This document shows positions 23,941-36,200 of a DNA stretch of 64,000 nucleotides, in pieces. Below the pieces are notes generated by a model. The model saw only the letters and a program-made list of their open reading frames with translations, ran no database searches and was not told the origin of the DNA. Both the position numbers and the translations under genes were made by a program. Within the stretch, counting starts at the first letter, position 1; each line of letters opens with the position of its first letter. This stretch comes from Crocodylus rhombifer (Eukaryota; Chordata; Crocodylia; Crocodylidae): assembly GCA_038503035.1 (NCBI GenBank), contig JAVSML010018918.1, forward strand, positions 1 to 64,000. Reading direction: 5' to 3'.

Positions 23941-24218
23941 GGTTTTCAAATACGAAGGTGTGATTTAAATACAGAAAAGGGAAGATGGAGGCAGTGGGGG
24001 AGGAGGAAAGGAAAGAAGACAGTGCTGATAAAGGCAAAGACACCAGAACTTTCACAGAATTAATATATAAACTTTGACAGAAATTTTATAAAGAACAGAG
24101 GTGCATAATCACAATACATAGCACATGCATTTGGTGGATTAGAGTGGAGCTCTTGACAGCCAAAGGGGTGTATAGCCACTGTAGCCTCTCTGGATCTGCT
24201 TCTGTGGCAGGGTGGCTC

Positions 24219-25010
24219 AAGCCTGGAGATTCAGTTCCTTTTCCTTAGAGTTAGTGTCATTTTGCCAAGCACAAAAGGCCTTGCAGTTGTGATTGATCAA
24301 CTCTTGGATCTCCCGGTCATTCTCATCCAACCAGTCCTGATTTTTCCTGGTAGACAATCCAAGTGTCTCTTCACGGGCACTGAGGATGGTGGCATTAAGG
24401 GCACCCAACATGCTCCTGACATTCTCCCATTGTTGTTAATTGGAATTCGCCAGTTTTTTGTTGAGGCACTGGTGGAAGATGCCTTGCTTGCTTGGGTAAT
24501 TGAGTCTTTCAACATGGATCTTCCAGCGGCATAGCTTCTGCTGCAGCTGTCTTTGGGAGCCAGTTCAAGTGAAATAAACGAGTGGATGAGTGGGTGATGA
24601 GCAGTCCAGCAAACATCAGCTCCTAGCATAGTTTGGGTGATGTAGACATCTTTGCAATCCCAGGCATGGACAAAGAGAATAGTCAATTAGTTGCCAATGC
24701 TTAGACCATGGGTGTTGCCATGATATCTTGTGCCTGTTTTCCTGGCAGAACAAGGTGTTGGTGATGGTGAGTCCATGTTCCGTGCATTTAGTCAAGAGGA
24801 GGATGTCAGTGGAGTTGACTTTTCCTTTTCCTTCCTTGTTGATGGTTCCATTCCAGAGGTTTCTTGCCATTGGGACAGCTTCCTTCATGAAGCTCCAGGG
24901 CTCCATAGGACTTGGCGCTACCATGCAGCAGAGACCCAGCTGGTCTGCTGAGAAATCCATCTTCTCTCCTGGGCCCTGCACTCAGCCTCCGGTCCCTGCT
25001 CTCTGGACTT
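24219..25010 (-). mobile_element. Non-LTR retrotransposon fragment with APE-type endonuclease text, antisense
   Basis: On the - strand, separate frames give LLLTKCTEHGLTITNTLFCQ and SKHWQLIDYSL (about 24990-24690), then HAWDCKDVYITQTMLGADVC, then LGLSTRKNQDWLDENDREIQ and KAFCAWQNDTNS (about 24380-24240). These are, in order, the endonuclease C-terminus and linker of the LINE type often mis-annotated as craniofacial development protein 2-like. Several frameshifts; no RT domain remains. The family is not CR1; RTE/BovB-like is my guess from memory. Confidence 0.7.
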
Positions 25011-25019
25011 TGCCCTGAC

Positions 25020-27700
25020 ACTTCAATATGGCAGGGGTCCAGGGTGATGTTAACTAGGGACAGTTTACACGTATCTTCTCCACTTGGGCTGGGAAGGACA
25101 GTTCAAGGGGAGACCCTGGGTTGGGGTTTGGGTGATGGGGAGGCAAGAGTGTGGAGGCAGTACGGAGACAGATCAGTTCCTTCATGGCAACAGCCAAAAC
25201 ACCAGGCCTGCAGCCCTTCACTGATCTCACTGCTAATTGCAGCTCCTCCCATGTCCTCAATGATACTGTCTGAGAAAGAAAAAGAAACTGCACAAGGCTG
25301 GGGGCCCCAAGCAAGGATCCCCATTGAGGAATCTGTGACAGGTCCTTTTTAAAGAAAGGCAGTTTCTTTAGGGAAATACCATTCCAGAGCTTCAGGGGAT
25401 GACACTGGAGCTGCTTCATGATCACATACTCCTATCAGAGCCATGTTGTCCAGCTGGGTGATGACCTCGGGAGGTGCCATAGTCACCCTGGGAGTAGGAG
25501 ACCTTGGAGTGTTGTCAGGGCTGAGTTTAGCCCAGAGAGGTTGGGGGAGGTTGGAGGGACTGCAAAAGAGTGGGATCAGGCTGTTTTCAAGGTGATTGTT
25601 GCTGGAATATCTTTGTCATTTCCAAATATCTCTCACTCAGATACCTCTTTTTTTTTTTAAGCAGTAATTTGGTGCATGGGACAGAGAGTACTTTGTGTCT
25701 CTTGCAGATTTTACCGCTACATCAGAAGCGTACATCTAGGGCTCAGTGAACAACTGTTCACCAGAGCCACCGTTGGGGAAAACTAGGTGCTAAGGGACTG
25801 ATTGTCACAACACAACCTGGCACCACACTTGGCTGACAGTGCCTGTATGCTGGCCTGCCTGTTGTAGCTGGCCCTCAAGAAGATGCCAATAGCGGGGCTA
25901 CAGTCAAGCTTGCTGCAGGTTTTCCTTTGCAGCCTGTGACTTGGGTTCTGTCCTGGAAGCTGTCCTAGAACAAACCCCGAGGCAGCTGCTGAGGATAATA
26001 AGGACGAGAGCATGAGCCCTGGGAGAAGCCTGAGGACTGTCTGGGTGTTATGGCAGTAGTGCATGGCTGGGGACCAGGCATCCTGAATGCGGAGGACTTG
26101 CTGACTCCTGGGAGCTGAGGAAGCCCTGCACATACATCAGCCCTTCAGAGCAGTTTGGCAGTTGCACATCCACTGTGGCAGCTTGGGGCACTGGTGTGTG
26201 CAGGACGTGCCTTCTGTTAGCTTTGGGAACTGCTGCTCTGGGCTGCAGGCTCTACCCTGCGTGCACCCAGGCACCAGCTTGTCTCTAGCTCCGTGGTGAG
26301 CTGATTCCCCGGTGCTGACAAGCAGGCAGCGCAGAGTCATTGCATTCCAGAGTCAGCATCTTGGGGCCATGGGATGGCTGGAGCCAAGTGCAAAACTTAG
26401 TTTTCTTAACCTGTGCCAGGCTGGGGACATTAACGCTACATGCCCTCCAGAGGCTGGGAGAGCACAGCAAACTCCAGCAGGCAGCCGTGGCGCTGTCAGC
26501 GGCTGTGGGGAGGGAGGGTGGAAAGCACCAACAGTTGGTCAGCATCCACCTGCAGATGCCACTGGTGATCGTGGACCACGTGCAGATGCCATCAGTGGTA
26601 TCGACAGCTGGGGGGAGGAGGAGGTGGAGAGCAGCGACCACCTGCAGGCACTGCTGGCAGTGTCAGCAGTGCCTTTTCACAGGGGGTGGACTGCCACACT
26701 CAGGGAGTGCACTTGCACCCGCATGCACCCCTATGCATCGCCAATGAGCAGCAGCATTTCCCAAAGGGACAGGCCTTCATAGAAGGGGCCCTGCCCATGT
26801 GCCATCCACCTGTGGGCGAGGACTCTGCCTTCAGAGGAGAAGCCGGGTGCGAGGAGGAGGGGGTGGTGTGCTGGACTCTTCTGAGGAACAAAGCAAGACA
26901 CTGTCTGCCAGCATGGACTGCTGGGCATGGGGCTGAATGTTCCTTGGGCCAACTAAGGCAAAAGGGGATGGGGTGTCCAAACCTTTGTGGAGCTCAAGCC
27001 CCTTCTGGCTTCCCCTATCCCCTGTCCCTCAGAGTACTGCCAGCCCAGAGCAGCCATGAGGTTGGGGCTCTGGAGAGGGTGTGAGTGAGCTCCCAGGGGC
27101 TCTGGGCAGTGCTGGTCCCAGGGGCCACAGGCAGCAGGGTGCAAGCTCCCGTTCTGATGACTATTTCCATGAAATGTGGCAGAGAGGCCATGGAGAGGCC
27201 CAGTGCCGCAGTCTGCTAAGCAGCACACAGGGGCCCTGCATCTAGGGATCCAAGTGTGACAGCTTGGTGAGAGCCCAGCCAGGACAGGCCACCCAGCTCT
27301 GCTGTGCTTCCTGCCCAAACAAGAGTCCGGAGGCCAGCCAGGCAACAGCTCTAGGAGGTCAGGATGCCACAGGCCCTGATAGATCCATGGGGTGAAGATT
27401 TAGAGTGGAAAGAGCTGTGCCTGAAGGAGATGCCTGAAGTGTCTGGGGAATGGTGTGATTGATTGCAGGCATCCAGGAAAGACTGGAAAAGGGAAGAAAC
27501 ACTGGTGTCTGGAGCAACCACACCTAAGGTCTTAACAGGCACCCCCATCTTCTGTCCAGAGGACGGCATCCACACCCATCTTCTGAGGCAGAGAGAGCGC
27601 TGCTCCCTGGGGCTCCACTGCAGCCACTCCACAGTGGACTACTTTGGTGCAGGCAGAGTGATTTTATGGAGACCTGGCTAACTAAGTGTATATACCTTTT
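25020..27700. other. Unassigned GC-rich stretch
   Basis: About 2.7 kb with many overlapping open frames of 60-156 codons on both strands, none with a recognisable domain and none splicing sensibly. The composition and the AT-rich 27680-27870 tail suggest a decayed DNA transposon or other repeat. I cannot prove it. Confidence 0.3.
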
Positions 27701-27899
27701 ATAAGTTGCCTGAGTGTTAAAGTTGATATCTTACTTGCTTTTGCTATGTGATAAGTATTTGCTTTATCTGCTGGTATAGATTATTATTGAGCTCATTGAA
27801 AATATTTTGTTTGTTATTTATGGGATGTCAAATTTGTCAGTCTCTGAGTTATTATTGTAAATAGTTATTTAGTGTGTGGTCTGGTGCAGGGAGGACCAC

Positions 27900-28300
27900 A
27901 GGAGAACACTCCAATGAGTGGTGGCTCCCAGCCTGTACAGCCTGCCGGACATCCGACTCCCCAGGTACCTCTCCACTTTTACCTGCTACATCCCCCTCCC
28001 CACCACAGCCTGTCCCTCACCCCCTGACACCTCCATTTCCATTTTCACTGGCTGGCTTTCTTGCCTGCATTGTATGCCAGCTTCTGGCTTCTTTACTATT
28101 CCTTCCATCCAGAAAGAGCAGACACCAACTGCAGGTGCTTCCTCAGCCTGACAAAGGGTTTTTCAACCCAAAAGATTGCTAAGATATATTTCTCTAAGTA
28201 TTCAGGTGGTCTACTAAAAGACACTAGATGGACCCAAAGGACCTTGTCTGCCAGTGTCATGTCCTTAGACCAACATCTGTAGCACATGTCCCCGATCAGC
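27900..28300 (+). repeat. Composite dispersed repeat, partner of 1140-1320 and 22190-22300
   Basis: The left part (cagcctgtccctcaccccc ... ttccatccagaaagagcag) matches the - strand of 1140-1320. The right part (ctgacaaagggtttttcaac ... acccaaaggaccttgtctgc) matches the tail at 22190-22300. So this copy shows both halves belong to one dispersed element. Family not named. Confidence 0.55.
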
Positions 28301-28545
28301 TGACTGGAAGGATGCAGGGCCCTGGGCACATGTAAGCCCCAGGGCTGGGGCTGGCAGGGAGACTTCTCTGGCAGCTGCTGGAGAAGAAGCTCCTGCAGGA
28401 AAGGAAAGAAAGGCTCTCTGATAGTTTGGCTGCCTTAGATGCTAGTGCTACTGTGCTGCAATGCACTGCTTACTAGGGTTACTAGACACACTACCGTGTC
28501 ATGTAGATGCTCCAGCACCTTAGCACACACACAGTTACCCAGGTT

Positions 28546-28800
28546 ATGAGTTTTGCTTGTCAACAGCCTGAGATGCAGGTTCTCAGAAACCCCTGCACCT
28601 ATCTCCTTGAAAGCCGGCAGGCTTCATGGCCTCAGCAGGGGCTAGCATGTCTGTAGTTTTCACCCCACTGTGGCTTAACAGACACACACGAGACATGAGT
28701 TTTGCTTGCCAACAGTTTGAGGTACAGTTTCTCAGAAACCCCTGTACTCATCTCCTTGAAACTTGGTAGACTTCATGCCCTCAGAGTGGGCTACCATCAC
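28546..28800. repeat. Two-copy tandem duplication, unit 149 bp
   Basis: atgagttttgcttg(t/c)caacag ... ctcagaaacccctg(c/t) ... atctccttgaaa occurs at 28546 and again at 28695, diverged by many substitutions. It lies inside, or next to, a hAT relative that ends near 29013. Confidence 0.7.
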
Positions 28801-29013
28801 TGCAATATTTATCAGAATCAGCCAGAAAATGATGAAGTGATAGGTATTTCAGTGATTCCCCATTATATCTCTCCGAATTGGCACCAAATCTTTTGAAGCC
28901 AACTCAGCCAAATCGATTTGAGACTATGATCCCAATCTCCAAATTGAATGACAGCCCTCAGAATCAGCTGAATCTGGATCTGAATCGAATACTTTCCTAT
29001 CTGCACAGGCGTA
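28800..29013. mobile_element. Right end of a hAT relative of 6860-8856
   Basis: The words ccaaatcgatttgag, gatctgaatcgaatac and ctgcacaggc(g)ta parallel the sub-terminal and terminal words of the 6860-8856 element (aatcgatttga, gcgaatactag, cactggccta). Left end not found, so boundaries are provisional. Confidence 0.5.
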
Positions 29014-29095
29014 ATGGCAACCCCATCCAATAAATGCCATGAGCTGCATAACATGAGCAATATCAGGGTTTGTGGGTTTGTTTTGTTTTGTTTTT

Positions 29096-31300
29096 TTAGA
29101 GGCTCTTTATTTTGGTCCCAATAGAAAGTAGATCACTGCAATCACAGGCAACCTTCAAAATGAAGCAGCAGGAAAAACACAACATAGCAGGGCTTAACAG
29201 CATGGCTACAAGAGACTGTGCCAGATGCCAGAGGTCAAATGAAAATGGGGAAGAATTAGACATATTTTCACAGCTAGCTACACATAACATGCAGATGGAG
29301 TGGCCTGGGAGCTCTTCAGCCCTTCCCTTCTTGCTGAAGTTTACAGCTTCCAAGTAGAGAATGTCCTCTAGCGCCTTATAGGTTTGGGTCCCCTGAGGGA
29401 AGGAGTGAAAGGGATTCAGGTGCATGTTGGGGTTGGAGAGGTCAAAGCAGTGTGGTTCCCAGGAGGTGCTGTGCTCCATGTCCATGGTGGAGTAGCTGTG
29501 GCTGGTGAAGCTGCAGTGTGGACAGCAGCAGCCCCAGAATGAGGTGTTCAGCAGCACAGGTGGGGAAGACCACAAAAAGAGATTATAGGGGAATTTGCAG
29601 GATGAACAAAAGCTGAGTGATGGGGCTGATTTGTTAACTACACCATGCATGACTGGCTGATCAGAGCTGCCAGGAAAACACCTTGTGTTTGCTGTTTGTG
29701 CTGGATGTTGCTGCAGGCCTAGTAGCCCCTTGTAACAGAAGTGACCCCTCTTCACTGCCTGGCCTCTTCTCTGCACTGATTATCACACTCTCCTGTGCCT
29801 TCTTTTGGTTCACATCCTGCTCCACATTTCACATTACGGTCCTAATGATCGTACTACCCCAGCTCCCTCCAGGCCTGTATAGCCAGGCGCACTGCTTGGA
29901 GGAGTCCCCCAGCACTTCTTCTTTGCTCCTTTTCCTGCCTTCCCTCATGCTCACAAGGTGCCTGGCAGCTGATAAATCCCTTGACCTTCAGGTTCTCAAG
30001 GCAACATGGGCCAACCTTGGAGGGTGGGAAACATAACATGGGGTTACCATTCTGTCATCAGGTTCAGAGATAACCCAGTCCCCTTCATGGTCCTTAAATG
30101 CCTTTGCCAGAGCCTCTTCCCAGTCTTGGAGACTGGTGGTGGCTGGCCAAGTTTTTTTTGGCTCCCCAGGGATATGATTGCTGTCAGCTCAGGTTTGGGT
30201 GTGGGGTTCTGTGCGTTTGGAGCGCTCGCTGCAGCACCCAAAGCGTGTGTGGGGTGGAGAGAGGGTGGGGGGCTGGCAGGCAACACAGCAATATGCTTTT
30301 GTGGTTTCCCAGCCTGCCCTAACTGGCCCATATGGTAGCTGGGCAGTGACAGCTCCTCTTCCCAAGGCCTAACAAGATCCCACCTAATGCACCATGATGT
30401 TGGTGCCCTCCCTTCACCTTGAAGTTCCTGCAGGAATGGAAGACAACAGGATTCCATCCATGTCCCAGGGATGAGTGAGGCATCACTGGCAGTGCTGATG
30501 CTTGGCTACTGCACTTTCATGGGGAGACCAAGAAAGGGCATGGGAAGTATTTCCCAGACCCACCTTTGCCGGACTGAGAGTACCAGCCTACCACCAGTGA
30601 CACACAGTATATCACTATGCTCTTGAAACCCCGCATGAGGCCTGTATACTCAAGCAATCCACTTACATGTGCTTGTCCGTGGTACATCCTCTGGCGGAAG
30701 GAACTGGTGAGCACCCACAGACGCCGGTAGCAGTGGGGACAGCCCTGTCAGAGGGGTCAGGTGCCCCTCCCCCCATACCCTCCCTACCAGTTGCCTATGT
30801 GTCCAAAAGGAATGCAGTGGTGCAAGGAGAAGGGGTTTTGCATGCAAATCTTGGTTCTGCTACCTCATCAGGACAAGGGATGGGGCTGGCAGGGCTAGCA
30901 TTTGCTCACATCTGTCTGTACTGGTGGCAGCCCAGAGCAGCTGCATAAATAAATGCCAGTGAATCACACTGATGTGCCATAACTCTTCCTGTGTGAGGCA
31001 TGCACACTTACTGCCATTGTGCACATCTCCAGTGCTGGTGGGTGCAGGCTGCTGGGGTTGCATGGAGTGTGGCTAGGTGGTGATGAGCTGAGTGTCACTG
31101 GCTCTGATTCATCTTGTCCCTGCTGGGGTATATGCCCAGGCCCTGGCTGGGAAACAGGTCCTGCTTCTCAGGGACCTCTTTGTCTTCACAGTCCCTGTTG
31201 CTGAGGCTGGGACCAAGTCCCTGATATACCCTTGTAGAGCTGGCTGTGCTGGCAGGAAACTTATTCAGATGGGTCTGAGTGAGCAGTGAGTCCCCAGTGT
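29096..31300. other. Unassigned stretch with a 226-codon open frame
   Basis: The - strand has a 681-bp open frame (29096-29776), long for AT-balanced random DNA, and weaker ones to 30457. The translation is Cys/Ser/His-rich, without a domain I recognise. It may be antisense to a decayed transposon gene. Not called as a gene. From 31300 to 31970 nothing is seen. Confidence 0.3.
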
Positions 31301-31974
31301 GCCAGAGGAAAAGATCTGGGGAAAACCCAGGAAACAGGCAGGACCCAGAGGCATGAGACCATGTGCCAGGGAGCCTGCATTGATTAGCTCAGAAAGAAGA
31401 CTGGGCAGTTTAAAGGAAAAGCCCAAAGAGAGATGCAGCATTTGACATCTCCCAGAGCAGGGACTACTCAGCTGGACCAGGAGCTGTGAAGACCAGCAGA
31501 GATGAAAGCCCAGTTAGCTGAACCCTCAAGAGTCATTGAGACCCAGGCAAACCACAAGCAAGGAACACCTCTATCCTTCCAGAGAGATAAGTAACTGCAG
31601 ACAGCAGGGTAGTGCGGGTCATCCCCACATGCCCCCAGAGCCAGGATGGGGTGAGGGATTCCCCGTGGGATAGGTGGCAGGGACTGACCGGGATGAGGAA
31701 GAGAATGGACCCACTGAGAGGAGTGGAGCCTACAGGGAAATTGAGGTGGCTAGAGCAAAGAAGGGATTTGCACAGCATGCTGAGGAGAAGAGAATCAGGG
31801 ATTAAACTGGATGGTGACAACCTAACTGAGCCATCAAACTGAAAGAAACATGAGTGATCAAATCCTTTTTGTTAAGGAACTCGAAGCAGTGGAGGCTGGG
31901 AATAGGAAATCCCCCTTTTGAGTTATTGTCCCTAAGTAAATGAGAGACAACTGGGGAGAAGGAACCCCCTAGTG

Positions 31975-32203
31975 CAGGGGTTGGCAACATTTTTGGATAG
32001 AATATCAAAAGCACTCACCACCTTGACTTGTAAGATGTTGGTGTGCTGGGGGCGGACAGTGGGGGAGCCATGAGGGGCCCGATCCGTGTTGTGGCAGTGC
32101 AGCCCCAGCCCTTTCCCCACCATCTACACCAAGGCACATGTCCCAAGCAAAAAGCCTTTGTGTGCCATGTTCTGGCACCCGTGCTGGGGGTTGCTTATCC
32201 CTG
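31975..32203. mobile_element. hAT miniature element, 229 bp
   Basis: Inverted termini caggggttggcaac and, from the right end in reverse, cagggataagcaacc. Target duplication ccctagtg (31967-31974) versus tcctagtg (32204-32211), 7 of 8 identical. Same terminal style as the 888-bp element at 4701-5588. Confidence 0.8.
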
Positions 32204-32655
32204 TCCTAGTGTTTGATTTATGGTTAAACGGGGCCTTATATCCTGCACCTGGGGCCTTCAAAGCAATTTAGTCTGTAAGGCCTGAATTGAGGCTACAAGA
32301 GACAAGAAAGCATTAAATAAATTGATCCAGGAATAATTACAGAAACATTGAGTTCCACAAAGAAAGATATAGAGATGACAACAAAGAGAGAGAGAGAGGG
32401 AAGAGAAGGCAGGGAAAGTGTAACCTGATTAGTTAAGCCAAGGAAGGATCTGGCCAGAGGAAACAGATGCTGAGAAGCTGTGGAGCAAAGAACTCAGCTG
32501 AGCTTGAGAGGAGTCTTTACTAGGCATCTCACACTTACAACCAGCAGCCTGAGAGGGAAGGGGCAGGGTGTAGGGGAGGTGGAGTCCTGCAGAAGACCAG
32601 TGACCCTGCGAGCACGACCTCTGCTCAGAGAATCATCCATCCTCCTGAGTATCAT

Positions 32656-32661
32656 TTTATT
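32656..32661 (-). terminator. Candidate polyadenylation signal of the CLEC5A-like gene
   Basis: AATAAA on the - strand about 485 bp downstream of the stop codon. This is the first canonical AATAAA I found on that side; position only, no transcript support. Confidence 0.35.
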
Positions 32662-33145
32662 ATCATGGAGTGGCAGCTGAGTGGGGAGAACGAGAGAGAG
32701 GTCAAGGTAATTTGAAATGGCTATGGGGCGGAAGGGCACATACACTCACGTTCCCACTCACCACAAAGAATAGTCTCATCTAGCTCAAGGCAAAACATGG
32801 CTGTAAGCTGCACAAGTGGACAGCCCTCTCACATATGACTGTGTCATCTCCTCTGTAGAATACACTCAGACACTTGCAAGCATAATAGCACTTGCACACA
32901 GATAAAAACACAGGTCTGTGTGTATACACTTGTGTGAGGCTGTGCATGGAGGGGCTCTTCTGGATGACACGTGTGAATGTGGGAAAGTCTGTTTACACAT
33001 GTTTCTGATTCAAATATGTGAGGAGGAGATGGAGCTGGCACCTTTGCGTATGTGTGTTTCCGTGTATATTAGTGAATGTGCCTAGGGGAAGTCCTTGTGA
33101 CTTTTTCCTCTGTCTGGGGATTTTCCCCTTCCTGGAACATCTGGA

Positions 33146-33269
33146 TTATTCCACAGCTTTCTCACACATATACTTGCTTGTTGAGGATCCATTGCAATCA
33201 GCACTCGCTACCTGGCTGTGTCCCACAACAGCACAGGAATAGTCAAGGAAGTTCCGCGTTATGCTGAAT
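33146..33269 (-). CDS. CLEC5A-like exon: lectin domain part 3 and stop
   Basis: Acceptor ctctgcctgctcag, stop TAA at 33148-33146. Encodes [37 protein letters not shown]. It sits 4.7 kb from the preceding exon because LINEs fill the intron. Confidence 0.88.
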
Positions 33270-36200
33270 CTGAGCAGGCAGAGGAAAAGAACCAGAGCCT
33301 CTATTTAGTCCCATTTCTGTCCTGTGTTAAAGTATTAGAGCCCAGTGAAAAGTGATGGATTCTCACTTGCAGGGAGATATGGGCCCAGGGACTGTGCAAC
33401 TGTGGTTTTTTTGTCCTGACCAACTGCTCCACAGAAGCATTCATTGGTCTCTTTCCCCATTGTCCCAACCCACCTGACAGTCCATGGCTTTGCTTTCCTT
33501 TCCAAGGAGCTATCCCTGGCGTGATACCCTTTCTCTATGAGGGGCTAGGATCACATTGTACAGCCACTTCCCAGCACCCAGCTCTGTCCCCTTCTCATAC
33601 CCACTCCAGGCACACATGCCTCTGCCTCAATCAATCTACAGAAAATTCTGGGTCCTCACCCCAATTCCAGGCCTCTCCACACTGAAGATGACCAATGCCA
33701 AATGTCACTGCCAGCAGACATAAGAACTTAAGAACATAAGAACTGACATTTACTGAGTCAGACCATAGCTCCGTCTTGCCAAATCCTATGTCATACCATG
33801 GCAGACAGTGGATGCTGAAAGGAGTGAATTGGGTATAACCAGAGGTTTTTTTTCCACTGTTCTATGACCTGCAGCCTCCAGACTTTAAGGTCTAGGAAGT
33901 TCTGACTCAGGGGCTGTATCTCTAACTCCCTTTCTCAACCGATAGTGATTATCCTTTCCTCAGATAATTTGTCCAGACTCTTTTTGAATCTGGTTAAACT
34001 GTCAGCTTCCACAACATTGGTGACAATGAGTTTCACACCTTAATTACATGTAAAAAAGAACTTCCTTTTTCAGTTTCAAACTTACTACTAGTAGTTTCAT
34101 TTTACGATCCCCTAGTTCTTGTATTGTGTGAGAGAGTAAATCCCTATTTACTTTCTTTTCATTATTAGGTATTTTGCAAACCCTTATCATGGTCCTCCTC
34201 AAGCATCTCTCTAAACTGAATAAGCCTAACCTCTTTAGTCTCTCCTCATATGGAAGCCCCGCCCCACCCCAGCACTAATCATCGTTGTTGCCTTTCTCTG
34301 GACCTTCCCTACTTCTGTAACCTTTCTGAAGTGTGGGGACCAGAACTGGGCATTCACTTTCAAGGTGCGAATGTACCTTATAAAGAGGCATTGTGATACT
34401 TTCCATTTTGTTTACAATTCTCTTCTTAAAAATTCTAAACATTTCATTTGACTTTTTGAAAGCTGCTGAGCACTGATTTTAGCTAACTGTGCACCATGAC
34501 TCCCATATGTCTTTCTTGTGTAGTAATAGGTAATGTAGCGTCCCCAATACTGTAGGTAGAGTTTGGGTTATTTCTGCCCAGGTGCATTCCTTTTTATTTA
34601 TCTACATTGACTTGCATCTGCCATTTGGTTGCCCATTTGCTCAGTCATGCCAGCTCCTTTTGTAGTTCCTCACAGTCATCCTTGGTCTTTTCAATTTTGA
34701 ATAATTTTGTGTCATCTGCAAATTTGGCCATCTTGCTATTCACCCCACTTTCCAGATAGTTTATAAATATGTTAAACAGCACTGGTCCTGACACAGATCC
34801 CTGGGGAACCATTTATACTCACTCTTTGCTTTATATCTTGAAGCCAATTTCTAGTCCACAAGTGCATGTTCCCGGTAATCCCAGCAATACCAAATTTAGC
34901 TAAGAGCCTCTGATGGGAAACCTTGACAAAGGCTTTTTGGAACGCCAAATATACTATGTCAGCTGGATCACCTCACTTCACCTGCTTATTGACATCAGTT
35001 TTTCAGCAATGGTCCTGTCATCGTTTAGAGCCCCTTTTACACCCTAATCATCCAAGGGCTCAACTCACTCCCTGGCAAGTCTTTAGCTTCTAATGTCAAA
35101 TTTCCTCTTGTAGGTTCTAGGACTAACTGCTCCAGGAAGTAATCTGTTATACCATCAAGAAATTTGGTCTCTGTCTTCTGGCCTGATGTTAGATTGACCC
35201 AGTCTATTTGTGAATAGTTGAAGTCCCCCACAATTACTGTGCTTTCTCCTGTCACAGCCTGTTTCAACACACTTAGCATTCCTAGTTCTTTGCTGCCATC
35301 CTGATGTGAGGGTCGATAGTATATCCCTAGATGTACTTTTTTCTATTGAAACCCAGGATTTCTACCCACAAAGGTTCTACTCTACCTCTCTTATTAGTTG
35401 AAAAACCTCACCTATTTGATTTCTTGTCCGTTTTCTTGTGCAGGGACTGGGACTTCCCTGCTGTGATGCCAGATGGACTCGAGGGGAACGCCTCCAGACC
35501 TCAGGTTGGGGAGGACTGGGTTAGAGAGCTTCTGGAGGGGCTGGACGTCTTCAAGTCAGTGGGTCCAGATGCTCTCCACCCCAGGGTGTTGAGGGAGCTA
35601 GCTGGGGTTATTGAAGGGCCCTTGGCATGGCTTTACAAGTGCTTGTGGTGCTCAGGCCAGGTGCCAGATGACTGGAAGATAGCTAACATGGTCCCCATCT
35701 TTAAAAAGGGGAAGAGAGAGGACCCGGGCAACTATAGGCCCGTCAGTATTACCTCTATCCTTGGGAAACTCTTTGAGAAGATCCTCAAGGAGCACATCTG
35801 TGATGGGCCGGCTTCAGGGATGATGCTCAAGGGCAACCAGCATGGTTTTATTAGGGGCAGATCATGTCAGACCAACCTGATTGCCTTTTATGATCAGGTC
35901 ACAAAGAAAATGGATGCAGGTGTCGCCGTGGACGTAGTCTTTCTAGACTTCAGCAAGGCCTTTGACACCGTCTCCCACCCCATCCTCATTGAAAAACTAG
36001 ATGACTGTGGCATTGATGCCTACAGTTAGATGGATTGCAGATTGGCTCAAGGGTCATACTCAGAGGGTGGTGGTGGATGGGTCATATTCAACCTGGGGGG
36101 AAGTGGGCAGCGGAGTCCCCCAGGGCTCGGTCCTTGGGCCTGCGCTGTTCAATTTCTTTATCAGCGATTTGGATGACGGGGTGAAATGCAACCTGTTTAA

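Noticed and set aside
24616..25425. Host-gene reading of the 121- and 123-codon frames on the - strand
   Set aside because: The first is LINE endonuclease text with frame breaks; the second has no recognisable content.
35331..36029. 232-codon and 208-codon frames as host genes
   Set aside because: They are the two halves of a CR1 reverse transcriptase, not a host gene.
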